This document shows, piece by piece, positions 23,892 through 33,810 of a stretch of DNA of 64,000 nucleotides; position 1 is the first letter of the stretch, and every line of letters begins with the position of its first letter. Below the pieces are notes generated by a model that was given only the letters and a program-made list of their open reading frames with translations, was not told the origin of the DNA and did no database searches. Position numbers and translations under genes: made by a program. The DNA lies in assembly GCA_016802295.1 (NCBI GenBank), contig JAESIW010000199.1, positions 272,095 to 336,094 on the forward strand. The letters are read 5' to 3'. Origin of the DNA: Brachionus rotundiformis. Lineage: Eukaryota; Rotifera; Eurotatoria; Ploima; Brachionidae.

Positions 23892-25646
23892 ATGTCGTTC
23901 AATATTTTTATTTTGATATTATTATTTGACAAAAATATATTAATAAATGGCTACACGTTTGAGAGTGTGAACCTAGTCCAATCACCATATCCGATCTGGG
24001 CACATTACCATTGGATATGGCTGGCTAATCCAGAAGAAAATCAAGAGTCCGCAATTCAGCTTCTAAAAGACTATCAATCCTACTCAATTCCTGTAGGCGC
24101 TATAAACTTGGATTCGGCCTGGCCCGATAAATACCAAAACTTTAAATGGAATGCAAAAAAATTTCCCGATCCGAAATCAATGATTGACTATTTTCACTCA
24201 CAAAACGTCAAGGTACTAACATGGATTACTTCAACCATTAACAATGACTCGACCAATTTTGATTTTGGCAAAAAAGAGGGCTATTTTCTAAACGATGGAA
24301 AATTGGTCAATTGGTGGAGGGGTCACGGGGCATTGCTTGACTATTCCAATCCAAAAGCAGTCGAGTGGTGGCACCAACAGATGGACTACTTGCTTGATAT
24401 TGGAATAGACGGTTGGAAATGTGACGGAACGGATCCATATGTTTTGGAACTTATTGATGCAAGGGGTTACAAGGGACACATTACTGAACGAGAATATGCT
24501 GACTATTATTACAGAGATTTCTACTATCATACCAAGGAAAAGCGTGGCGAAGCTCTGATCATGGCTAGGCCTGTGGATAATTTTAAAAATTTTATATTTT
24601 TAAACTATGCACCAAAAGACGTCATGTTTAGTGGATGGGTTGGTGACCAGAAGGGAAATTGGGACGGACTTAGAACTGCATTGATAAATATTGTGCACAG
24701 TGCTTGGAACAATTATTTAAATTTTGGCATGGATATAGGTGGATATGTGAATGATGGTCAGTCTAAATTTGGTCGAGAAAAAATTGTTTTCATAAGATGG
24801 TTTCAGTTGGGCGCTTTTTTGCCACTGATGGAGAATGGCGGTAACGGAGAACACAGACCTTGGAAGTTTGGAGAAGATGTGATGCAGACATACAGAAAAT
24901 TTGCCTGGATACATACAGATCTGTCCTTATTTTTTATCAGTTCAGGCACTGAGTGCTTCTACAAAAATATATCTGTTATTAAACCAATTGCACGGCGAAT
25001 CATACCATTCACTGTACCATCTACTTTTAATTACATCCTAAATAAAGATTTGTTTGTGGCGCCTATTTTGAACAATGCGACAAGCTTTAACATAAAATTG
25101 CCAGAAGGCTCATGGACATATTGGTTCAACTCAAACCAAAGTTTAAAAGGCGATTTGAAAGATTTTCATGTGAATTTTGACCAGTATCCAGTGTTCATTA
25201 GAGATGGCTCAATTATACCATTGCATGTACAAAGCAACTTTAGCTCACTTGGAAGCAATTATTCCAAAGATTATGTCACTTTAATGATCACCAGACCCCA
25301 AACTGGCAAATATGAAAAGCTTATTTATGAATACAAATCAAGTGGCTATTTGGTCAAGTATGACCATAATGATCTATTAAACGAAATAGATATTGAAATC
25401 AGTGCCAGTGAGAAGAACAAATTCATAATTTTAATGAATGGAATTAACACAGAGAAAGCCAATAGTTCGATAGAAACTGATCATGGAAATTTCGAGCCAA
25501 TTCTAAATAGGCAAAATTCCGAACAATTTTGGAACGATGTGGTCAATTCCTCATTTAAGCCCAATCAGAATCAGATGTTCATTAAAATTGTTCATGCAAA
25601 TAAGGTTGGAATTCATTTAAAGATTAAAGAATTTAATAAATTTTAA
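23892..25646 (+). CDS. secreted GH31 family glycoside hydrolase
   Basis: Single exon, 584 aa. The start ATG is followed by a hydrophobic signal peptide (about 1-20, FNIFILILLF...INGYTF). The mature protein begins almost at once with the GH31 barrel (PYPIWAHYHWIW, INLDSAWPDKYQNFKWNAKK). The usual N-terminal beta-sandwich is missing or very short. The catalytic nucleophile is D178 in GWKCDGTDP and the likely acid/base is D252 in WVGDQKGNWDGL. GGNGEHRPW and the beta-sandwich after the barrel (LFVAPIL, GSWTYWF, YPVFIRDGSIIPLHVQ) complete the family signature. Retaining alpha-glycosidase activity is expected but the substrate cannot be read. Bases 25182-25400 are duplicated exactly at 26364-26582. 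Confidence 0.88.
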   Translation: MSFNIFILILLFDKNILINGYTFESVNLVQSPYPIWAHYHWIWLANPEENQESAIQLLKDYQSYSIPVGAINLDSAWPDKYQNFKWNAKKFPDPKSMIDYFHSQNVKVLTWITSTINNDSTNFDFGKKEGYFLNDGKLVNWWRGHGALLDYSNPKAVEWWHQQMDYLLDIGIDGWKCDGTDPYVLELIDARGYKGHITEREYADYYYRDFYYHTKEKRGEALIMARPVDNFKNFIFLNYAPKDVMFSGWVGDQKGNWDGLRTALINIVHSAWNNYLNFGMDIGGYVNDGQSKFGREKIVFIRWFQLGAFLPLMENGGNGEHRPWKFGEDVMQTYRKFAWIHTDLSLFFISSGTECFYKNISVIKPIARRIIPFTVPSTFNYILNKDLFVAPILNNATSFNIKLPEGSWTYWFNSNQSLKGDLKDFHVNFDQYPVFIRDGSIIPLHVQSNFSSLGSNYSKDYVTLMITRPQTGKYEKLIYEYKSSGYLVKYDHNDLLNEIDIEISASEKNKFIILMNGINTEKANSSIETDHGNFEPILNRQNSEQFWNDVVNSSFKPNQNQMFIKIVHANKVGIHLKIKEFNKF

Positions 25647-25929
25647 TTTTTTTTTATCTTTTAAAAATATAATAAATATCTAAGGAATAAAACGGGTATT
25701 TTCTAGCTGAAAAAATCGATAATTTTTTCCGAATGTTTAATTTAGGTTGTTTTTTTTTTTAAAATTTTCAAAGAATATTTTCTTACTGATAAAATATTTT
25801 ATTTAATTAATATAAAAAATTTAGTTATAAAAAAAAATTGACGTAAAATATTAAATTTACAAATAGAAAGAGATGTATTTGAAAAATTTAGTAAAGTCAA
25901 AAAAATTAATTCTATCAAAAAAAATTTAA

Positions 25930-26591
25930 ATGAACTGGATGTTTTTGGAAAATAAAATAATCTTTTTTTACATTCTGATTTTAATACAATTTCGAAGTAA
26001 ATGCTTAATAAAATAATTAAAATATTTATTATCTTTTCAAAATAAGAGTTAAATGGAATTGACTGTAATACAAATGGAGGGAAAAGTAATAATTTAAAAG
26101 ATTGTTCCAACACAACCACCACCACGACTGCAATCACAACTACAAGCACAACAGCAACCACTACATCAACCAGCACCACTACTACAAGCACAACAGCAAC
26201 CACTACATCAACCAGCACCACTACATCAACCAGCACCACTACTACAAGCACAACAGCAACCACTACATCAACCAGCACCACTACTACAAGCACAACAGCA
26301 ACCACTGCATCAATTAAAACTGATTGTAAAAATGAATCTTATACAAGTATACGTAGTTTGTTACAGTATCCAGTGTTCATTAGAGATGGCTCAATTATAC
26401 CATTGCATGTACAAAGCAACTTTAGCTCACTTGGAAGCAATTATTCCAAAGATTATGTCACTTTAATGATCACCAGACCCCAAACTGGCAAATATGAAAA
26501 GCTTATTTATGAATACAAATCAAGTGGCTATTTGGTCAAGTATGACCATAATGATCTATTAAACGAAATAGATATTGAAATCAAATTTTAA
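25930..26591 (+). CDS. secreted Thr-rich stalk fused to a GH31 C-terminal fragment (chimeric gene)
   Basis: Two exons, 25930-25996 and 26047-26591, 203 aa. Exon 1 encodes a leader (MNWMFLENKIIFFYILILIQ) and ends one base into a codon before GTAAAT. Exon 2 starts KLNGIDCNTNGGK, then DCSN and about 70 residues of Thr/Ser/Ala repeats. It continues KTDCKNESYTSIRSLLQ and then 73 residues identical to the GH31 neighbour's C-terminal beta-sandwich, ending KF-stop. The leader and start of exon 2 match the gene at 29335 (MNWTILTKKNIF..., ELNGNKCNGKGGG), including intron position and phase. No transmembrane segment is present, so it is probably secreted. The GH31 part lacks catalytic residues. A binding, decoy or non-functional role are all possible. 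Confidence 0.7.
26130..26313 (+). repeat. Thr-codon tandem repeat (42-bp unit)
   Basis: A 14-codon unit encoding roughly TSTTATTTSTSTTT is repeated about four times, once with an 18-bp partial unit inserted. It forms the stalk of the chimeric gene. Copy number is likely polymorphic. Confidence 0.8.
26364..26582 (+). repeat. exact 219-bp duplication of GH31 sequence
   Basis: Identical by eye to 25182-25400 at a constant offset of 1182 bases, from CAGTATCCAGTG to GATATTGAAATC. The reading frame is kept. The 3' edge abuts a perfect palindrome at 26583-26635. Confidence 0.9.
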
Positions 26592-26635
26592 ATTTGATCA
26601 TAAGTTTCAAATACTTATGATCAAATTTAAAATTT
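26583..26635. repeat. perfect 23-bp-arm palindrome with 7-base loop
   Basis: The arm 26583-26605 (AAATTTTAAATTTGATCATA + AGT) is the exact reverse complement of 26613-26635, with loop TTCAAAT. It begins at the first base after the duplicated GH31 segment and contains the stop codon of the chimeric ORF. It could act as a hairpin terminator/3' end element or as a scar of fold-back synthesis. Confidence 0.85.
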
Positions 26636-27855
26636 CAAAAACTTATTTTATTTAAATGAGCAAAAATTTTGGCAAACCCTGACCTTTACCTTTACCAAAT
26701 AACTATAAAATATTTTTAAATAATAGATAATAAGTATCCAAAATTGTGCAAATTTGTTGGCGCATTAAATTTTGAAATCAAGAAATTAATGAAAAATTTA
26801 TTTTAATAATAATTCATTAAAATTTGATTATAAGCTTAAATTGCCAGAATGGAATAAAAAATAATTTCAATTTTAATTCCTTTTTTCTTATTCAAATATT
26901 ATAAATATTTAAAGGAATATTCAAAAAAAATACTCTAAGTGAAAACAGTTTATTTGGTTAATAAGTAAATTTTAATTAATGAAAAATTGACGTAACACTT
27001 ATAAAAATAATGAATTCTTTATTAATAAGGTAAAAAAGTATAATTTATTTTCTTATTTTTTTGCTTGGTAAATAATATTGAATAAATAATTTAATAAAAT
27101 AAGTGCAGTTACAAAATTTAATAAAATTATTCTTTTTTGATATAATTTTTTACTTGAAAAGAATCTTTATTATTTAGTTTAATTAGAAAAAAAAAAATTT
27201 CTTTATTAATAAGATAAGTCTTATTGTTAAATTTTTTGATATCTTAAAAAGCCACCACTAATTATCAAATGATCAGAAAAAATCAGCCAGACAGGCATCT
27301 CATCGACCCAATTTTTTCATTTATGATGACTAATTATTAAAATTAGTCATATAAACACTAATTCTTGGATAAATTTTGGGTTTAAATTTAGCATTTGGAA
27401 TTTATTTCGATTGTATTTATTAATTAGAAAATATTTGTTATTAAAATATTTGGAAATAAATTTTAGAAGTTTCGATTTCTTTTTAAAACTATCAAATAGA
27501 AGTTATAAATAATTCATTATTAAAAAAAATTAAAACAAAAAATAAAAAAAAGATAAATTATCTAAATTTTTAGACTCCATTATAAAAATTTGTATCTTTT
27601 TAATTAATTTTAAATTGAATGAAACAATTTTTAATTGATAAAAAATAGATTTTTGACTAGATTAAGTAGTTTTTTTATCTTTTTAAATGAGTCTGAATAC
27701 TCTCAAAAAATAGAGCTCTTGGAGCAATATTTTTTTGAATTGGCACGAATAATTGTTATTATAACTTTGATGATAAAATTAATTTGACACATAAATTTAA
27801 AATTTAATTCATTAAGCATAAATCATTATCAAACAAAAATTAGAATAAATATAAA
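26636..27855. other. A/T-rich intergenic stretch
   Basis: About 1.2 kb with very low G/C and no ORF or repeat that I can name. The promoter of the downstream transporter gene should be near its right end. Confidence 0.5.
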
Positions 27856-29064
27856 ATGATGTCTCCGTCAGTCTCAGACTCGGACGAGACAGATCCACCA
27901 GTGGTCAAGTCTTCCAAAGAGGTCAAATCTCTTGCTCTATCGCTGATTACCATACTTGTCTACTACTGTTTTTCCATAAGTCTCACTTTCTACAATCGAT
28001 ATCTGTTCGTCACATATCAATACCCTCTGAGTATTACTATAATACACCTGATAGTAAAGTACATTCTGTCTTCAATGATACGCTCTGGCTACAATTTTTA
28101 CAGCTACATGAAAAAAAGACCCGGACAAACAGAATACAAACAAAGAATCACCCTTAATTGGAATTTGTACACAACTCGCATTATTCCGACTGCAGTGGCT
28201 TCAGCAGCAGACATCGGCCTGTCAAATTGGAGTCTCCAGTTCATTACCATCACCCTATACACCATGTCCAAATCGACTGTTATCTTATTCATTCTGTTCT
28301 TCTCAATTTTATTCCAATTGGAAAAATGGCGCAAATCCATTATTCTGGTTATACTGTGCATATCTTTTGGCCTATTTTTGTTCACCTTTCATTCGACTGA
28401 ATTTCACCTATTTGGCTTTGTGTTGGCAATGATAGCCTCATTTATGGCCGGTATGAGATGGACACTGGCCCAAGTGATCACCCAAAAGCACGAGCTCGGC
28501 CTGGCCAATCCAATAGACATGATCTATCACGTGCAGCCATGCATGATTCTGTGCCTGCTACCATTGGCAGTTTACATAGATGGCATTTCCATAATAACTA
28601 CTGATAAATTGTTCCGATCTGACCAGTATGAGGAAATACTTGGCAACATAATGTGGATTTTGTACGGAGCTGGTCTGGCTTTTTTGCTCGAATCCAGCGA
28701 GCTCTTAGTGGTCACGTTTACATCAAGCTTAACCTTGTCCATATCAGGCATTTTCAAAGAAATATGCATAATCTACATAGCGGTCACTTGGAACAACAAC
28801 AAGCTTAATACCATGAACACAATAGGTCTGGTAATGTGTCTAATTGGTATCGCTATTCACTGCTACATGAAAGCCGAGAAGCAGGTGCAGAAAGTTTCCA
28901 AGGAAAGAAGGAGCAATGACAGGGATGAGAGCAAAAGAAAGGGCGTAAACTATTCGAAATTGATAGATGAAAGTGATAATGAAAGCTTTGTGAGCAAGTT
29001 GACAGCAGAGGAGACCGAAAGCTTTGAGCTCAATAGACATAAAAAGTTGTTGATAAATGATTAA
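27856..29064 (+). CDS. SLC35C2: SLC35C2-like nucleotide-sugar transporter family protein
   Basis: Single exon, 402 aa. After a cytosolic acidic N-terminus there are about ten hydrophobic segments of the drug/metabolite transporter fold. The region FYNRYLFVTYQYPLSITIIH, the block IIPTAVASAADIGLSNWSLQ, and MAGMRWTLAQVITQK...GLANPIDMIYHVQP are characteristic of the SLC35C2/triose-phosphate-translocator branch. The C-terminus is charged and likely cytosolic. In mammals SLC35C2 acts in the Golgi/ERGIC and influences Notch fucosylation. It is oriented with, and close to, genes for Thr-rich and EGF-bearing surface proteins that would need glycosylation, but that link is inference. Confidence 0.88.
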   Translation: MMSPSVSDSDETDPPVVKSSKEVKSLALSLITILVYYCFSISLTFYNRYLFVTYQYPLSITIIHLIVKYILSSMIRSGYNFYSYMKKRPGQTEYKQRITLNWNLYTTRIIPTAVASAADIGLSNWSLQFITITLYTMSKSTVILFILFFSILFQLEKWRKSIILVILCISFGLFLFTFHSTEFHLFGFVLAMIASFMAGMRWTLAQVITQKHELGLANPIDMIYHVQPCMILCLLPLAVYIDGISIITTDKLFRSDQYEEILGNIMWILYGAGLAFLLESSELLVVTFTSSLTLSISGIFKEICIIYIAVTWNNNKLNTMNTIGLVMCLIGIAIHCYMKAEKQVQKVSKERRSNDRDESKRKGVNYSKLIDESDNESFVSKLTAEETESFELNRHKKLLIND

Positions 29065-29334
29065 TTAATTTTAGTTTTAATGTAAACTTTGAATTTAAAA
29101 ATCTCAGTAGTTTTTAACAATTTCCTAAACGCTGAATTAAATAAATATTAGATTGATAAATAAAAATTAAAAAAATCAAAGAGTGCTATGAAACACTGAG
29201 AAATTTACTCAATTAATTAATAATTAATTAATATATATAGGAAAAATACTTGACGTAAAATGTGAATTTTTGAAATAAAAAGGGGTGTTTTAAAAAAATT
29301 TAAAAAGGAAAAAAAAATTCTTTCTAAAAAAAAA

Positions 29335-30712
29335 ATGAATTGGACGATTTTAACTAAAAAAAATATCTTTCTTATGATTCTAATTTTAATTAAATTTGAA
29401 GGTAATTATTTAAAAAGATAATTAAAAAAAATAAAATTTTTTGGAAACTAGAATTAAATGGAAATAAATGTAATGGTAAAGGGGGTGGAAAAGGTTTGGC
29501 GGAATGTTCGACCACTACTATCCAAACCGCCACAACCACTACAAGCACTACAACAACCACAACCACAACGTCAACTACAACCACTACAAGCACTACAAGC
29601 ACTACAACAACCACAACCACAACGTCAACGTCAACTACAACTACCACTACACCAACAACCACAACGTCAACTACAACTACGACTACACCAACCACCACAG
29701 CAACAACCACAACGTCAACTACAACTACCACTACACCAACTACAGCTACCACTACACTAACCACTACGACAACGACAACTCCCACAACTACAGTGGTAAC
29801 TACAACAACTACAACCACCACTACACCACTACAAACAATAACTACTACTAAAAAATTTACAACAGAATTGGTTAAAAGAGGTGAAACCTCACCAAGGACA
29901 GAAGAAACAAGTGGTAAATGACTTAAATATTTGTATTGTAAAAGTTTAAAAATTAATTGTAAAAATGATAAGCTAAAAATTGGCTTACAACAAGAAAAAT
30001 TATTGAAAATAGTTTAATTACCACAAAAGTTGAAGCTGAAATAACACAAATTGGTCAACAAAGTACTAATTTGAATACAGAATATGTTACAACTGATTCA
30101 ATTGAATATTTCCTCAAAGATCTCAATCAAATCAGTTCAATATTCGAGATTGACCAAGCACAACTCATGAATATGTTCGAAAGCAAATTGGACATGGTAG
30201 ATTGTCTATCTAATTGTTCTGGCAAAGGAGTATGCAAGCTTTTGAATAATGACAAGTTTGCTTGTGAATGTGATGAGAATTACAGTGGTGTGCGGTGTCA
30301 GACAGATTCAAAGCCGTGTGCTTCGAGTCCTTGTCTGAATGGAGCCACGTGTACCAACGATTTCACAAACAGAACATACAAGTGTCAATGCGTGACCAGA
30401 AATGATTCTGTTTTGTTCTTTGGAAGGAATTGTGAGAGAAAGATTGACGTGTGCCAGAACGAGACATGTTCAAAGAATGGAGTGTGCTATGATGTGGAAA
30501 GTGAAGCCAAATGCAAATGCTTCCAGTCATACAGTGGCGATAAATGCCAAATTGAGAGCCAAGAGATCAAAACAATCAAAGCTGTAATCAAAACAACATC
30601 AATCATAGCCATAATATTCATTTGCTGTACCTATCTTTTATTCATAATCATTGATCTAACAAATTTTTTTTCTAGAAGAAAAAAATCAACTGTTTCCTAC
30701 TTAAAAAATTAA
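29335..30712 (+). CDS. Thr-rich stalk / triple-EGF single-pass receptor (cassette copy A)
   Basis: Three exons: 29335-29401, 29452-29913, 29973-30712 (422 aa). Exon 1 is a signal peptide (MNWTILTKKNIFLMILILIK) ending one base into a codon before GTAATT. Exon 2 gives ELNGNKCNGKGGGK, C-S, then a long Thr stalk (likely O-glycosylated) and TELVKRGETSPRTEETS. Exon 3 starts AKNWLTTRKIIENS and contains three EGF repeats (CLSNCSGKGVC..., CASSPCLNGATC..., CQNETCSKNGVC...). A transmembrane helix (about TSIIAIIFICCTYLLFIIID) and the basic tail SRRKKSTVSYLKN follow. Exon 3 is almost identical to the genes at 36012 and 43032. Type I surface receptor or adhesion protein, ligand unknown. Confidence 0.78.
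29530..29850 (+). repeat. ACA/ACC/ACT-rich simple repeat encoding the Thr stalk
   Basis: Imperfect repeats of CAACCACAACCACAACGTCA-type units. Only the Thr frame is coding. Long ORFs in the other frames and on the minus strand (Val-rich, His/Asn-rich, Gln/Pro-rich) are shadows of the repeat. Confidence 0.75.
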
Positions 30713-31002
30713 GATTTTTTTAATAAAAGATCAAAAAAATATTTTTTATTTTCGAAATATTAAAAATTTTAAATTCAATATTTTTTAGTTATATGTCTTA
30801 AATTATCTACTGATATATTTCTAAAAGGTAACAATCTTGAAATTTTTAAAGTATGAATATACTGTATTTGGTGTTGCCCAATCTTAATAAAAATATAAAA
30901 AATAAAATTTTGACGATTAATTTTTTAAATTTCTTACCTGCACCACCGCCAAAGACTTAAAATAAATAAAATATTAATTAAAATTTATTTCACATTACTT
31001 AA

Positions 31003-31728
31003 TCAAATATTACAAGTTTCAAAAGCTAATCCATTTATTGGAACATTGGTTGTTCTAAAAACCATTTTGTTAAAATCAAACTTTTGAACATCATCGACCC
31101 ATATGGTAAATCTACCATCTTGTTTTCCCACTGTATTTAATTTTACTAATTGTTTCACTCTAATCCATTTATCCTTAACGAAATATTTTGATCCTCCCAA
31201 GCCATAGCCCCAGTCTGGCGCACAGTTTGGTGCACTGGTCAAGGCACAAAACTCGGCAGAGTGGTTCGCTTCTTTAGAAACATACAAATATGCATAACCA
31301 TTTCCATTTGAGCCAAACATAAATCTTAAACTGAAACAATCTAAGGCCATATCTCCACCATTGCAGTTTGTTTTGCCTCCAAATAGACCTGGCAATTTTC
31401 CACCCTTAACCCAATCGAAATCATTCGGAAATAGAACTTCATATTCCAGGGTGGCATGTTGGATAATGTTGGTTCCAAAAGGCCATACAAAAAAACCAGT
31501 GCCTCCTTTGTTTCCTGGTAAAGAAGAATAAGATCCAGCGGGGTATTTGACCTTAAGAACTTTTTGCCCACTGCCTTTAGGATCATTAACTATTTCTCTA
31601 TTTTCAGCCAAGTATGAATTTGCGATCGGCCAATAGTTAAAATTGGCAAAGTCTCCTAACCAAAGTAGGGCTTCAGTTGGGACTAAAAAATGTGTAAATA
31701 AAATAAAGGTTAACAAAATTATTCTCAT
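31003..31728 (-). CDS. secreted polysaccharide-lyase-14-like protein
   Basis: Single exon, 241 aa. A signal peptide (MRIILLTFILFTHFLVPTEA) is followed by a concanavalin-like jelly-roll domain. Recognisable blocks are LKVKYPAGSY, LEYEVLFPNDFDWVKGGKLP, GLFGG, SLRFMFGSNGNGYAYLYV and RFTIWVDDVQKF. The DW.KGGKLPGL.GG motif is characteristic of PL14-type alginate/glucuronan lyase-like proteins known from algae-feeding invertebrates, algal viruses and fungi. The single exon is consistent with acquisition by transfer but proves nothing, since the GH31 and SLC35 neighbours are also intronless. A substrate such as alginate or glucuronan is only an expectation. It lies just inside the right inverted-repeat arm. 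Confidence 0.7.
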   Translation of the reverse strand: MRIILLTFILFTHFLVPTEALLWLGDFANFNYWPIANSYLAENREIVNDPKGSGQKVLKVKYPAGSYSSLPGNKGGTGFFVWPFGTNIIQHATLEYEVLFPNDFDWVKGGKLPGLFGGKTNCNGGDMALDCFSLRFMFGSNGNGYAYLYVSKEANHSAEFCALTSAPNCAPDWGYGLGGSKYFVKDKWIRVKQLVKLNTVGKQDGRFTIWVDDVQKFDFNKMVFRTTNVPINGLAFETCNI

Positions 31729-32234
31729 TCTAATTTAGCTTTGATTTTAGTCAAAATATTGATTTATAAACAAGGCTTATCAGATGAATGAGAATAATGC
31801 AGATTTTTAAAACTTAAATCATTTAATTTTTTCTAAATTGATAAGGTTTGGTAAAATTTATTTTTTTTATATATAAACATTTAAAACAATAAGTTGGAAA
31901 ATAATTAATTTTTTTAATTTTTAAAAATTGGATTAAATAAGAAGATATGAAAATCTGAACCTAAATCATGCAACAATTACCATAAATTAAATCCAGCAAT
32001 CAATTTTAACTGGATCTTAAATAAGACAGAAGTGTTAAAGAATAGAAAGAAATGCCAAAATCAAGACTGTGACATTCAGTGTGGCATGTTTTTACCTAAG
32101 TCTTAGAATGAAAAATATAAAAAAAATTCTCTTATTCTTAATTTTTTTTAAATGAAAAATAAATCAAGAAATTAAATTAATTAATTAAATTAGTTAAATT
32201 ATTTAAATTATTTAAACAAGCTAAATGGTTAAAT

Positions 32235-33055
32235 TGATTCCAGGAGACTAAGGGTATAAAAAAAATCTGATTTTCGGAATAAAAAAAATTCTTTCCTAAA
32301 TTTAATTTTATTAAAAAAAAACTAAAAAAAAATCACTATAGCTCGAGTTTAATTAGTTAAATTAGCAAAATTGGTTAAATTAACTCAAGAGGACAAAGGG
32401 GTATAAATAAGATGTCATTTTGAAAATATTTCATTTCATTTTTAAATTAATTAATAATTTTCAATTTAAAAAATGGACAAAAAGCAGTCACCATAACTCT
32501 GCCGATCCGCAGGTCCCAAGCCCTGATGAAAAAAGAGGAGGGTGGTGGCAGCCACATGCATCGTATGTGCGTGTGGTCTTTCACGTAGTCTGCAGAAGAG
32601 CTGTATGGCGGGTACATAGGCCTACGGGTCTTTGTCCAAGTCTTGTCGTATGAGGGCGCCGCTGGCTTCGACCATCTCCCAGTATAGAATCCGAAAGGAG
32701 CGAGAATCTGCTGTACAGCTGACCCTCTGCAGGCAGTACGTAACTTTGGAAGCCTTAAGTTAAGACTTTTTGGTAAAAGTCGCTTGGTTTGTGGTTCCAA
32801 GCTAGTCTAAATAGTTGCCGAGTTCGCAGCCTTGTGCTCGGATGAGTGGCGCTGTTTATGATGAACGTCCCACTGGCTTCTTAGGGAAAGACGCCGTCAT
32901 AACTCTGCCAAAGCCGGTCCCAAGCCCGGTTGAAAAAAGAGGAGGGTGACATTAAAATTTTAATTTAATAGATAATAAAAATATACTAATATTTTTCTAA
33001 CAATTAAATAATAATTTTTCTTTAAAAATATTAAATAATAATTAGTTAATGGCTG
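32235..33055 (-). repeat. inverted-pair repeat, right copy (about 820 bp)
   Basis: Reverse-complement partner of 20715-21545. The G/C-rich core (about 32470-32952) differs by only a handful of substitutions. Two promoter-like units read on the plus strand, AAGGGTATAAAA near 32250 and AAGGGGTATAAATA near 32396, each preceded by GGTTAAATT and a CAGGAGAC/CAAGAGGAC block. The 117-codon minus-strand ORF 32447-32800 is part of the repeat. Confidence 0.8.
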
Positions 33056-33810
33056 AAGTTTTGGATATTAAGAATATCAATTTGTATTCTAATTAAATTC
33101 GGAATAATTGGATAATTTTATGGTATTAAATTTTTTTTTTGATTTTAATTTAATTTACGGCTTCTCCTGCCATGAGTTATTGTCCATATTGGCCAAAAAC
33201 TTCTTTTCTCTTATGATTGAGTATCCCTCATAGAAAATTATTTTCTTACTAATTTTTTTAAATCAAATCTTCCGACTACTGATCAGAATTGATTTCTGAT
33301 AAATTTAATTTAATTATTAATTTTTTATTTTTTGGCTTTATCAAAAAAAATCTTACAAAAATTAAAACTAATCAAATAAAATTTTTAGGCAATGATAAAA
33401 AAATCAAATAAATATCGTGCCAAATAAAAGGCAGTCACTTTGTCTAGTTAAATTTTGACAGACATTTCTTTACTCCTTCTAAGCTTAAATACAAATATTT
33501 TAATATGGCCAAGATTTTTATTCCACTACAACCATTGTAAAGCTGAGATTATTTTAAAGTATATATATTTATAATAATAAAATATAATTTATGTTCTATT
33601 TTTTTATTAAGTATAAAAATTAAGTTTTTAATTATTTTAAATAAGAAAAACATTTTCATGTCCAAACATATTTTAATTTGATAAAGAAGATTCTAATTTT
33701 AATTAAATAAGTTTAAAATCTATTTAAAACAAATGGGCTAAATCAAACCAGAAAGCATAATTTTTTAAAAATATTTTAAAAAATTCAATTTTTATCTAAA
33801 CTTTTCAAAA
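33056..33810. other. A/T-rich intergenic stretch
   Basis: No ORF or nameable repeat between the right repeat arm and the kinase gene. Confidence 0.5.

Noticed and set aside
25930..26591. A 21-base intron (GTATACG...TTACAG) just before the captured GH31 piece
   Set aside because: Too short to be spliced, and the frame is open through it; left as coding.
29390..29821. Val-rich minus-strand ORF and His/Asn- or Gln/Pro-rich plus-strand ORFs over the Thr stalk
   Set aside because: Shadows of a triplet repeat; only the Thr frame joins a leader exon and the EGF exon with correct phase. The same holds at 25799-26317.
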